DNA from: Martelella endophytica
GTDB lineage: Bacteria > Pseudomonadota > Alphaproteobacteria > Rhizobiales > Rhizobiaceae
Direction: 5' to 3'
Length of the DNA: 64,000 bases
Assembly: GCF_000960975.1 (NCBI RefSeq)
Contig: NZ_CP010803.1
Coordinates: forward strand, 4,495,818-4,559,817
The translations under genes were made by a program, and so were the position numbers. Within the stretch, counting starts at the first letter, position 1, and each line of letters opens with the position of its first letter. The notes beneath the pieces were generated by a model that saw only the letters and a program-made list of their open reading frames with translations, was not told where the DNA came from and ran no database searches. Positions 57,070 to 64,000 of this stretch are shown in pieces.

Positions 57070-58038
57070 TCATGAAAAGAGGATTGTCGACAACCTCCGA
57101 CGGGCAGCGATCGTCGCCGGATCCTTCGGCCCCCAGGCTTCGAAGAAGGCGAGAAGCTGCCGGCGGGCGCCATCCTCATCGAATTCCCGGTCCTTGCGCA
57201 TGATGGTCAGGAGCTCGTTGGCCGCCTCCTCGCGCTTACCCTCGGCATTCAGCACCTTGGCAAGCTTCATGCGGGCTTCGTGGTCGTCGGGATTGGCGTC
57301 GAGAGCCTGGCGGAGTGCGGCCGGATCGCCGAACTTGCGCGCCTCCTCGATCTGGGCGATGCGGGCCGCGAGCGCCTTGATCGCATCGTCCTCACGCATT
57401 TCCTCGGGCACCTGGTCGAGCACTTCCCGCGCCCGCTCCAGCTGGCCGGCTGCCACCATGGTGCGGCCGATGCCGGCTAGCGCCTTGGCATTTTCCGGAT
57501 CGGCCTGGAGGATGGCGGCGAAGAGCTGGCCGGCTTCCTGGATCTGGTCGCCGGCAAGCAGGCCCTCGGCCTCTTCCAGCGCCGCAGCGATCTCCGCGGC
57601 ACGGTCCTTTTCCGACGGGCTTGCCGCGGAGAGCTTGTCGATGAATTCCCTGACCTTGCTTTCCGGCACGGCACCCATGAAGCCATCGACCGGCTGACCG
57701 CCGGAGAAGGCGATGACGGCCGGAATCGACTGGATGCCGAGCTGGCCAGCAACGGACGGATGATCGTCGATATTCATCTTGACGAGCTTGACCTTGCCGG
57801 CGGCCTCGGTCACCACCTTCTCGATGATCGGTCCGAGCTGCTTGCACGGGCCGCACCAGGGCGCCCAGAAATCCACCAGGACGGGGACGGTCTTTGATTC
57901 CTCGAGAACGTCGCGGGCGAAGTCGGCCGTGGTCGTGTCCTTGATCAGGCCCGCCGGCGGGGTCGCGCCGTTGGTTCCCTGGGAAACGTTCATCTGGCCA
58001 CCCAGCGAACCGCCATAGGGATTGTCAAAACCGCTCAT
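57070..58038 (-). CDS. YbbN-like thioredoxin/co-chaperone
   Basis: A 322-residue two-part protein: a thioredoxin domain (about 35-140) with FWAPWCGPCKQ (Cys62, Cys65), and a C-terminal alpha-helical TPR-like region (about 155-320; ALAGIGRTMVAAGQLERAREVLDQ). The layout is that of CnoX/YbbN, which protects proteins from oxidation and hands them to GroEL or DnaK. Both active-site cysteines are kept, unlike E. coli YbbN (SxxC). The ATG at 58038 has GGGAG six bases upstream. It is coupled to the Lon-N gene. Confidence 0.92.
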   Translation of the reverse strand: MSGFDNPYGGSLGGQMNVSQGTNGATPPAGLIKDTTTADFARDVLEESKTVPVLVDFWAPWCGPCKQLGPIIEKVVTEAAGKVKLVKMNIDDHPSVAGQLGIQSIPAVIAFSGGQPVDGFMGAVPESKVREFIDKLSAASPSEKDRAAEIAAALEEAEGLLAGDQIQEAGQLFAAILQADPENAKALAGIGRTMVAAGQLERAREVLDQVPEEMREDDAIKALAARIAQIEEARKFGDPAALRQALDANPDDHEARMKLAKVLNAEGKREEAANELLTIMRKDREFDEDGARRQLLAFFEAWGPKDPATIAARRRLSTILFS

Positions 58039-58095
58039 CATCATCTCCCGTGGGGCGCGAAAGCCCTTTACTTGCCGTATGTTCTAAATCGTGTG

Positions 58096-58593
58096 TCACG
58101 CGGTTACTTTCAAGACAAGGGGCTCGTGCCCGGTTGCCTTGATGAACCTGAGAAGGTCGTCCCGGCCGATGGATGTCGTCGCCGTATTGCGCAAGGGATG
58201 GCAATTGATCACCGCGTGTTCCATCAGCGTCTCGTCGAGAATGAAGGTGACCTGACATTCGGTGTCGTTGATCGCGGCAAGCGCCGTCACCGAACCCGGT
58301 TCGACACCGAGAAAGTCCATCATCGCATCCGGCTTGCCGAACGAAACGCGGCCGGAGGCGCCGATCAGCGTGTGCACCTGCTTCAGGTCGACCGTCGCAT
58401 GTTCCTCGACGGTAAGCATGAAGTAGCGGCTCTTCTTGTCCTTCACGAACAGGTTCTTGGTGTGGCCGCCGGCGATCTCGTCGCGCAGATCGCCACCTTC
58501 GGCAACGGTGAACACCGCCCGGTGCTCGCGGTTTTCATAGGAAATCCCGAGCGCATCGAGACTGGCGAAAAGCTCCTCGGACGTCTTCGGCAT
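58096..58593 (-). CDS. YbaK/ProX-type aminoacyl-tRNA deacylase
   Basis: A 165-residue editing domain (YbaK/EbsC superfamily, ProXp-ala/PrdX type) that removes mischarged amino acids, usually Ala, from tRNA-Pro in trans. Seen: EHRAVFTVAEGGDLRDEIAGGHTKNLFVKDKK (conserved GxHxKNLF/L) and NDTECQVTFILDETLMEH. Length is normal (about 165). It heads a short run towards the thioredoxin gene. The exact mischarged substrate is not determinable. Confidence 0.9.
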   Translation of the reverse strand: MPKTSEELFASLDALGISYENREHRAVFTVAEGGDLRDEIAGGHTKNLFVKDKKSRYFMLTVEEHATVDLKQVHTLIGASGRVSFGKPDAMMDFLGVEPGSVTALAAINDTECQVTFILDETLMEHAVINCHPLRNTATTSIGRDDLLRFIKATGHEPLVLKVTA

Positions 58594-58781
58594 GGCGGAA
58601 CGCTCTCTCTTCTGTGCGGTCCCTTTTCACCACCCTTCGCCGCCGATTGCAACACGCCCGGTGCGCGCGGGCCCGGAGCGAGGCCTGGCGATACGGCCCC
58701 GTCCGACCGGATCGGCAATACATTGAAAAACAACGCCTTTCGCGGGCACACAAAAAAAAGCAATTTTCCGTCATTTCCCTG

Positions 58782-58810
58782 TTGCATTTAAAAACGGCTT
58801 GGGCCATATA
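58782..58810 (+). promoter_or_regulatory. Candidate promoter of tRNA-Gly
   Basis: TTGCAT at 58782-58787, a 17-base spacer and CATATA at 58805-58810. The start would lie about 55 bases before the tRNA, similar to the spacing at tRNA-Met. Confidence 0.4.
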
Positions 58811-58871
58811 CGCCCTCGTCGCCGACACGGTGACGGCCCGGTCAACACTACCCCAGACCGGCGCCAGTTGA

Positions 58872-58946
58872 GCGGGTGTAGCTCAGGGGTAGAGCACAAC
58901 CTTGCCAAGGTTGGGGTCGAGGGTTCGAATCCCTTCGCCCGCTCCA
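58872..58946 (+). tRNA. tRNA-Gly (GCC)
   Basis: A 75-nt cloverleaf with encoded CCA: acceptor GCGGGTG with CGCCCGC, D-arm GCTC..GAGC, anticodon GCC at 58904-58906, T-arm GAGGGTTCGAATCCCTT. Everything to its right differs in content, so its 3' end is a plausible integration site for the accessory region. Confidence 0.95.
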
Positions 58947-59227
58947 GTTTTCCTAAAGAAATCAAAGATTTATACCGGCCCTTTGCGGGCCTATTTTGTC
59001 GCCTGAATTCCCGGTCGCCACCGGGTCGCCACGCGGATGAATGTCGGAATCGATACCGACACGCCCCTCCTCCGAAGACAAAGGCCCCCTCCTCCACAAA
59101 AGAGAGATAGAGATAAGGCTAAGAGAGAGTTTGCTTTCCTCGGAGCCGCCTTCGCACAAAGCGAAGGAAGGCGGGTCCGAGGGAAGCAAACGGGCTTTCC
59201 TTGGTGAGCTGGAGTAATCTGCTTTGC
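58947..59227. other. Start of the accessory region; hairpins, no gene seen
   Basis: After the tRNA there is a short GGCCC/GGGCC stem followed by TATTTT (58977-58997), probably the tRNA terminator, a GTCGG/CCGAC palindrome at 59043-59060, and the long palindrome at 59129-59191. No integrase frame is visible on either strand, so the element that used this tRNA, if any, has its integrase elsewhere or has lost it. Confidence 0.5.
59129..59191. repeat. Long inverted repeat (27/31-base arms)
   Basis: Arms 59129-59155 and 59161-59191 are complementary over nearly their whole length (a four-base AAGG insertion and two mismatches), separated by only five bases (ACAAA). It sits 36 bases after the HNH gene. 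As RNA from that gene it would be a very stable hairpin without a T run. As DNA it is a cruciform-type palindrome, or the trace of a small mobile element. Confidence 0.7.
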
Positions 59228-60184
59228 CTACGTCGACGCCACCCGCTTCGCCATCCGAAGACGCACGTGTTCCACCCGATGACAGGTCGGGCAAAGCAGA
59301 GCAAAATCAGCTATTGTCGTGTAGCGAACGCCCTCGTCCAGCGGGTTCTTGTGGTGAACATCGAGAAAGCTTCGGGCATTTACACCGAACTCCTCCGCAA
59401 CTTTTCTCGGATCGAATTCACATTCATCGCAAGTGAGACTCCCGGCCCTCCGTCGCTCGCGGACGAAACTATCTGCGATCCACGCGGCGCGTCGTTTCAC
59501 TCTCGCCAGACGATGCTCCTCGATACCTTCCAGCGCTGCTAAATCTTGATTTATTGCTCGCTCCACGGCTGGAGTTATCTGACTGCGCTCCGCCATGAGG
59601 AACTCGTCTTCGATTCCAATCCAAGCATTTTTTGTTTCCACCGGCTCGATCGCCAGCTCTGAGATCAATTCACGCTCGGCATCCGTCAATGGCCTGAGCG
59701 TGGCAGATGAGTGTGCGTACAGCCGCGCATAAGCTTCCGGCCCAAGAATTTCCTTGGCTTTTCGATCATCCTTTATGCGGAAGCTCTGAACGATAGGGAA
59801 AGCGACCGACCAGCGGAATCGTTTACCATCTTGGGCCCACATATCCTGAAGTTTCATATACTCGTCGGGGCCAAGTATCGTTTCGAGGTCGCGAGAGGTT
59901 GTTCTGAGTTTGTGGACTGCTAGCAGGCGACCTGCCCGCTCTCGATGCGCTTCACGATCAGCGATATATTGCGGGTCACGTTCAAACCCGAGATTTGGTT
60001 TTTGGAACGTCTCGGTGATGTATTCGATAACGTAACCGTCTCCGAACTGGCGCTGAATAGTACTTTGGCATTTATTCCGCGAATCGAGATCGCCATCCGT
60101 AGGTGTAAATCCCAGCCAAGTTGTTCCCGGAAGCCAGTCGCCTTTCGAGGCCGTAACGGGGGCGGGCAAGTCTCCAATCTTCAA
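59228..60184 (-). CDS. HNH endonuclease with unrecognised N-terminal domain
   Basis: A 318-residue protein. The C-terminal HNH nuclease fold is clear: CDEC (Cys252, Cys255), FLDVHHKNPLDEG (His277, His278) and LLCPTCHRVEH (Cys298, Cys301, His302), resembling McrA-type nucleases. Residues 1-200 are not recognised; they include two internally similar segments, ILGPDEYMKL (103-112) and ILGPEAYARL (146-155), and a RWSVAFPIVQSFRI strand, which might form a modified-base reader such as a PUA/EVE-like fold, an unproven guess. It follows the broken mrr gene by 14 bases and would be cotranscribed. Confidence 0.75.
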   Translation of the reverse strand: MKIGDLPAPVTASKGDWLPGTTWLGFTPTDGDLDSRNKCQSTIQRQFGDGYVIEYITETFQKPNLGFERDPQYIADREAHRERAGRLLAVHKLRTTSRDLETILGPDEYMKLQDMWAQDGKRFRWSVAFPIVQSFRIKDDRKAKEILGPEAYARLYAHSSATLRPLTDAERELISELAIEPVETKNAWIGIEDEFLMAERSQITPAVERAINQDLAALEGIEEHRLARVKRRAAWIADSFVRERRRAGSLTCDECEFDPRKVAEEFGVNARSFLDVHHKNPLDEGVRYTTIADFALLCPTCHRVEHVRLRMAKRVAST

Positions 60185-60198
60185 TCGTGACTCCGTCT

Positions 60199-61096
60199 CT
60201 ATTTTTGATAGGCCGCAAAGAAATCGGGCTCGATAATCAGCGCTTTAGTCTCGCGGATACCAAGGCCTTCTTCGATAAGCAGTTCTAGTAGCCGGTCGAT
60301 ATCGACGAGTTCGATGGCGGCGGCGTTGTCCTGAGCTGCCGCCTCGCGCGCGCCTTTAGTAAAAGTGCCGGTTGTCAAAAGGATTCCACGCTCGGCTTTA
60401 CCCTGAATCGCACCGCGAAACTCCCGAACTTTTTCCGGACCAACCGTTCCGTCGTAACGCTTACATTGAAAATTGAAACATGACCTTGGTGCGCACAAAT
60501 CGGTTGATCAGGAGATAGCCCTCGCCGTCGATCCCTTGATCGCCACGTGGGCCCGTCACTTTTACATTTTCAAAACCGATGTGTCGCAAGAGGCGCGCGC
60601 AATGTTCCTCGAAGCCTTTATCGGGGGTGCTGCGTAAAAGCGCGACAAGCCGCTCCTGAATCTCGTCCTGATTAAGATAAGCTTTCTCGTCGGGCGCGCT
60701 AGCGTCTTCGTCTTCTGTGGGCGAAAGAGGCTCGTCCTGCTCTGCCGTTTTGTCCGGGCGCGGGAAACCGTCGTGGATTGTCTTAAACAACAGGTAGGCC
60801 TGCTCATGCGAGAGGTTCGCCGAGCGCCCCTTCTCTGTGAGCACCCATACACCACGTTGCTCCGTGTCAATCAGGCCAGCCTTCGCCAGATAGAAACGCG
60901 CCCAGCCCACTTTATTTTCGAATTTCGACTGCCCGCCCTTTGTTGTGCCCTCTATCTCCTCCTTCGGAATGTCGTGGTGCTCAGCAATCCAGGCATAGAC
61001 TTCTTTCGGCTTTGCCGAGGACCCGAGTTCGCGAAGGCCATCGATTACCGGTTGAAAATATTGGACGAATTTCGGGCCTTTGGGTTTTACCATCAT
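60199..61096 (-). pseudogene. mrr: Mrr-type restriction endonuclease gene, frameshifted by a 7-bp tandem duplication
   Basis: Two frames together make one Mrr protein. The upstream part (61096-60461) has the Mrr_N winged helix (about residues 5-90; EVYAWIAEHHDIPKEEI) and the start of the catalytic domain (FEEHCARLLRHIGFENVKVTGPRGDQGIDGEG-type stretch, with the catalytic Asp). It then stops after KVMFQFSM. The downstream part (60498-60199) continues with QCKRYDGTVGPEKVREF, which holds the second catalytic motif QxK. Removing one copy of the tandem TTTCAAT repeat restores MFQCKRY exactly. Mrr proteins cut DNA with modified bases. The 5' end overlaps the gene before by ATGA. Confidence 0.85.
60465..60478. 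repeat. Perfect 7-bp tandem repeat inside mrr
   Basis: ATTGAAA occurs twice head-to-tail (60465-60471, 60472-60478). With two copies the mrr frame ends at TAA (60463-60461); with one copy the frame runs on into the catalytic QCK motif. Such repeats can be gained and lost by slippage. Confidence 0.85.
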
Positions 61097-61482
61097 TTCA
61101 GCCTATAGAAGATTTCAAGTGCCTCTTTGAGACTAGAGATAAGATCTAGGTCGCCGTCGAACCTGATTTGCTGCCAAGCGCGCAAATTGAACCCTATATC
61201 TTTGTCAGTGATTTTGGTCTTGTCGGCTATCAAAATAAAATTGTCTTGCTCACCGCCTCGCCCCTTATTCAGGCCCATCATGAAGCCCACCTCGTGATAG
61301 ACGTTTTTATTACCCTGCGTCAGATCGGCGATTAACAGACCAGACCCGTCGATAATGCTCAGAATTTCACTATCGATTGTGTAGGAATGACCTTTTGAAA
61401 CGCGGTCAATACGGATTGGACGCAAGGCGAGGTCGGCCTGTTTAAGCTTGTGTGTCGAGTTCACTTCAGTGTCAATCAGCGT
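61093..61482 (-). pseudogene. 5'-truncated gene with deoxyribosyltransferase/TIR-like signature
   Basis: The frame is open from the IS boundary at 61482 (TLIDTEVNSTHKLKQ) to the stop at 61093, with no start codon of its own apart from a GTG at 61464. The sequence RPIRIDRVSKGHSYTID, IADLTQGNKNVYHEVGFMMGL and ILIADKTKI matches the Rossmann-like group in which IADLTGxNPNVFYELG is typical (nucleoside 2-deoxyribosyltransferase/TIR-like, often NAD- or nucleotide-acting in defence systems). The N-terminal part is missing because the IS21 element lies in its place. It overlaps mrr by ATGA. Family assignment is moderate. Confidence 0.65.
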
Positions 61483-61616
61483 TGTAATGGGACCCCATTT
61501 AGGCGTCCAAAAGGAACCCCTCCCTTGGGTTGCACTCGGCGATCAGCGCGCGCAGGCCCGGAGCCATCAATTTAGCGTAGAGGCTTGCGGGCGCGGGTTG
61601 TTTGGCTTCTTCGGCT

Positions 61617-62351
61617 TTAGCTTTGAGAACGGTTTCTGAAGCGCCAGGATTCGTTTCCGGTTTCGATGATCTCGCAGTGGTGCGTGAGCCGGTCGAGGAG
61701 CGCAGCGGTCATCTTTGCGTCGCCAAACACGGCTGGCCACTCGCCGAATGCAAGATTGGTGGTGACGATGATTGATGTGCGCTCGTAGAGCCTGCTGACC
61801 AGATGGAAGAGAAGCTGGCCACCAGCCTGGGCAAACGGAAGATACCCCAGTTCATCCATGATAACGAAGTCGAGTCTGGTGATGAAGTCGGCGAGCCGCC
61901 CTTGTTTGCCATTTCGTGCTTCTGTCTCGAGCTGATTGACGAGGTCGACAACATTGAAGAACCGTCCTCTTGCCCCGTTGCGGATCAGGGCGCGGGCAAG
62001 TGCGATCGACAAATGCGACTTTCCTGTTCCCGTTCCGCCGACCAGAACCAGGTTATGTTGCGGAGAGAGGAAGTCGCCTGTGGCGAGCTGGCGGACCAAT
62101 CCTTCGTTGACCGGCGTATCCGAGAAGTCGAAGTCATCAATGTCCTTAGCCAGCGGCAACTTGGCGACGGTGAGCTGGTATTTGATGGAGCGCGCCTGCT
62201 TCTCGGCGATCTCAGACTGCAGCAGGTTACCCACGATGCGCGGCGGCTCATGCTGCCGCTTGATACCGGAGGCCATGATCTCGTCGTAGGCGCCACGCAT
62301 ACCGAACAGCTTCAGCGCACCCATCATGTCGAGGATTTGGGATCGTTCCAT
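61617..62351 (-). CDS. istB: IS21-family helper ATPase IstB
   Basis: A 244-residue DnaA/DnaC-like AAA+ ATPase that directs the IstA transposase to target DNA. Walker A GGTGTGKS (105-112), Walker [12 protein letters not shown], and the C-terminal [22 protein letters not shown] block are intact. The ATG at 62351 is one base after the istA stop, so translation is coupled. Appears complete. Confidence 0.95.
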   Translation of the reverse strand: MERSQILDMMGALKLFGMRGAYDEIMASGIKRQHEPPRIVGNLLQSEIAEKQARSIKYQLTVAKLPLAKDIDDFDFSDTPVNEGLVRQLATGDFLSPQHNLVLVGGTGTGKSHLSIALARALIRNGARGRFFNVVDLVNQLETEARNGKQGRLADFITRLDFVIMDELGYLPFAQAGGQLLFHLVSRLYERTSIIVTTNLAFGEWPAVFGDAKMTAALLDRLTHHCEIIETGNESWRFRNRSQS

Positions 62352-62352
62352 A

Positions 62353-63854
62353 TCAGCTTGCCCTCCGGAGGCTATCGTAACGTGCGCAATCTGCCAGAGG
62401 CTCATGGGTCAGACGAAGGGCGTCGGGAATGGAGAGAATGGCGGGTGGCTGCGGATCACGATTGCGAGCCAGGATATTGATGATGATGGCGGCCGAGAAC
62501 ACGCCTTGATCGAGCGCTTCCTGGCAGGCCGCCTCGACAGCGGGAAGTCCGTCCAGCCCTACACATTCCAGGATCGACACCATCTGACGATCACCGTCAG
62601 CCATGGCCTTTAGCCGACGGCGCACCTTCTCCATGGCAGCCGGCAGAACCCAGTCATGGAAGGGCGCGCCGTTTCTGAGTGCTCCCGGCTTGCGGGTCAG
62701 GACCGGTACATAATGCCAGGGATTATAGATCGTCTCGCCGCGGCCGAAGCAGCGCTCATGCTGACCGATCTCGACGCCATCCTGGCGAATGACGATGTGC
62801 TCAGCGTATGCGTGGATCTCGGCCGGACGGCCCACAGCGGTCGACAGTACGGAATACTTGTTGTTGTCGAAGCGGACGAGGCAAGTCTTGCCGATCGCGG
62901 CCTGAACAGCATGGAAGCCATCGAACTTGCCCGGGTATCCGATCAGATTGGATCGCTCTTCCTCGAAGACGTCCCAGACCGTGCGCTGTGGCTGATCGAC
63001 ATGTTTGTGGGCACGGGCGTAATTGATGCATTTGTCCAGCAGCCACCCGTTCAGCTCCCCATAGGACTTGAAGCGTAGTCTTGGTGTGAAGAAGCGCTCC
63101 CTGACCAGGTTAACCTGGTTCTCGACCTGTCCCTTCTCCCAGCCGGACGCCGGCGTACAGGCCACTGGCTCGACAAGGAAATGACTGCACATCTGTGAGA
63201 CAAACGGCGGTTGTATTGCCTTTCCTTGCCGACAAAGACCGTCTCCACCGCGGTCTTCATGTTGTCATAGATCCCGCGCGTACAAGCCCCGCCGAAGAAG
63301 GCGAATGCCCGGTCATGGGCGTCGAAGACCATCTCCTGTGTCTCTCGCGGATAGGCCCTTACATACATCATCCGGCTGTGGCAGAGCCGGACATGCGCCA
63401 CCTTGATGGTTGTCGTCACGCCGTTCAGCACGACAATCTCGTGGCTCCAGTCGAACTGGTAGGCCTCACCGGGTGCGTAATAGAGCGGCACATAGGCTTC
63501 TGTCGAAACAGAACCGCGCTCCTTAGACCATTTGCGGGCATAACGCCGGACGGCATCGTAGCCGCCTTCGTAACCTTGATCGCGCAGATCTTCATATATC
63601 CGGATGAGCGTCAGCCGTTCGCGCGACGGCTTGGCATCATTGGCGAGCAGTATTCCATCGAGCTGGTCCTGCCACGGTCCAAGCTTCGGGCGAGGCTGCG
63701 TCGTGCGCTCATAGGAGAACGCTGTCTCACCACCGCGCAGAACCTTCCGTACCACTTTACGCGAAATGCCCAATTCCCGGCAGATCGCTTTGATCGGCAT
63801 GCCTTGCGTCAGGGCAAGCCGGCGTATCTTCGCAATTGTTTCCACAACAAGCAT
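62353..63854 (-). pseudogene. istA: IS21-family transposase IstA, apparent 1-nt frameshift
   Basis: Two frames give one DDE transposase. The N-terminal part (63854 to about 63200) has the HTH MPIKAICRELGISRKVVRKVL, DWSHEIVVLNG (first Asp), and FFGGACTRGIYDNMKT (second Asp); after KERQYNRR it slides out of frame. The rest (to 62353) resumes at SQMCSHFLVEPVACTPASGWEKGQVENQV, holding the catalytic Glu. Adding one base at about 63201-63205, next to a TTT run, restores RRFVSQMCSHF. IS21 istA is not known to use programmed frameshifting, so this looks like a disabling deletion, or a sequencing error. Confidence 0.82.
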
Positions 63855-63867
63855 CCAAATAAAAAGC

Positions 63868-63889
63868 CTCCGAGATAAACCGGAGGCTG
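63868..63889. other. Hairpin upstream of istA
   Basis: GCCTCCG (63868-63874) and CGGAGGC (63883-63889) form a 7-bp stem with an 8-base loop just before the istA start, preceded on the plus strand by AAAAA. As read on the minus strand a TTTTT follows the stem, so it may block outside transcripts from entering istA, a feature of several insertion sequences. Confidence 0.5.
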
Positions 63890-63958
63890 TTGTAACCCCT
63901 GTGCCAGAAGGGGTCCCTTTTGGAAGCCGATCACCCCTCTAACGGGGTCCTTATTCCA

Positions 63959-64000
63959 CGCCTAATCACAGGCAATCGAAGCGATGGCGTGGCGCGCGTG
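63959..64000. other. DNA right of the IS element, unassigned
   Basis: Only 42 bases are visible. If the IS had simply split the truncated gene, its missing N-terminus should continue here in frame, but I cannot recognise it in any frame, which would fit a deletion or rearrangement next to the IS. Confidence 0.4.

Larger units (their letters stand above)
61483..63958 (-). mobile_element. IS21-family insertion sequence
   Basis: About 2.48 kb with istA and istB on the minus strand and related ends: TGTAATGGGACCCC at 61483-61496 and, inverted, TGGAATAAGGACCCC at 63958-63944. Both ends also carry an inner repeat of the CCAAAAGGRACCCC type (61508-61522; 63922-63908 inverted), as expected for the multiple transposase sites of IS21. 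I did not find a matching target duplication at the two flanks, so either the ends are off by a few bases or the copy has recombined. istA appears frameshifted. Confidence 0.85.

Noticed and set aside
58771..59097. A 108-codon minus-strand frame over tRNA-Gly containing GFEPSTPTLARLCSTPELHP
   Set aside because: This peptide is the well-known false translation of the antisense of a tRNA-Gly gene; no protein is made here.
62353..63854. Programmed frameshifting in istA
   Set aside because: IS21-family istA is normally a single frame and no slippery heptamer with a downstream pseudoknot is evident at the junction; a simple deletion is the easier explanation.
61470..63975. Target-site duplication flanking the IS21 element
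   Set aside because: The bases next to the two ends (CAGCGT before 61483; CGCCTA after 63958) do not match for 4-8 bases in any register I tried.
58921..64000. A second copy of the tRNA-Gly 3' end as attachment site
   Set aside because: I looked for the T-arm and CCA end again downstream and did not find it within the window; it may lie further right.

Overview
The window is a GC-rich chromosomal segment of an alphaproteobacterium, most likely Rhizobiaceae (Agrobacterium/Rhizobium side). Reasons: the very large NAD-dependent glutamate dehydrogenase, the mannosylfructose-phosphate synthase/phosphatase pair known from Agrobacterium, the rimP-nusA-ylxR-infB-rbfA-truB-rpsO-pnp gene order, a sigma54-type promoter before glnK-amtB, and an EcfG-type stress promoter. 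Positions 1 to about 58,950 read as core chromosome. From the tRNA-Gly gene at 58,872 to the right edge the DNA is accessory.

Layout of the core. 1-7,380: a DUF6790-like membrane protein (partial), NAD-GDH, pyridoxal kinase, beta-carbonic anhydrase, a zincin-type metalloprotein. 7,538-11,135: tRNA-Met with its own promoter, then a MarR-EmrB-EmrA type efflux operon with a palindromic candidate operator and a strong terminator. 11,157-16,527: asd, two adjacent PAP2 phosphatases, leuB, a polysaccharide-deacetylase lipoprotein. 16,662-20,259: glycerate kinase divergent from mfpsA-mfppB (osmolyte synthesis), the latter behind a GGAAC-N17-CGTT stress promoter. 20,304-24,363: a small secreted protein, leuD, small proteins, a CoA-ester lyase, a VOC protein and an RsmC-type methyltransferase. 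24,618-38,559: the transcription/translation supercluster on the minus strand, split by two cassettes of plus-strand genes. 38,686-48,853: an MFS exporter, lytic transglycosylase, uppP, GST, queG, epimerase, ceramidase-like protein, xth, lolA-like. 48,930-58,593: ftsK, glnK-amtB, tesB, UbiH-type monooxygenase, Trm112-like, Lon-N-like, YbbN-like thioredoxin, YbaK-like editing protein.

Accessory end (58,947-64,000). Downstream of tRNA-Gly lie, on the minus strand, an HNH nuclease gene, an Mrr-type restriction endonuclease gene broken by a perfect 7-bp tandem duplication, and a 5'-truncated gene with a nucleotide-deoxyribosyltransferase/TIR-like signature. The last gene is cut by an IS21-family element whose istA carries an apparent 1-nt deletion. 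The three genes overlap or nearly touch, so they look like one decayed, possibly phase-switchable, defence operon.

The most unusual non-coding signal is at 31,405-31,605: consecutive hairpins, three of which hold CUCCUC-type (anti-Shine-Dalgarno) sequence in their loops, ending in a terminator-like stem. I read this as a candidate regulatory small RNA. A second notable signal is a complete promoter plus intrinsic terminator inside the leader of rimP-nusA (38,473-38,559), which suggests attenuation of the whole operon. All assignments come from reading the sequence and family knowledge; no database search was run.
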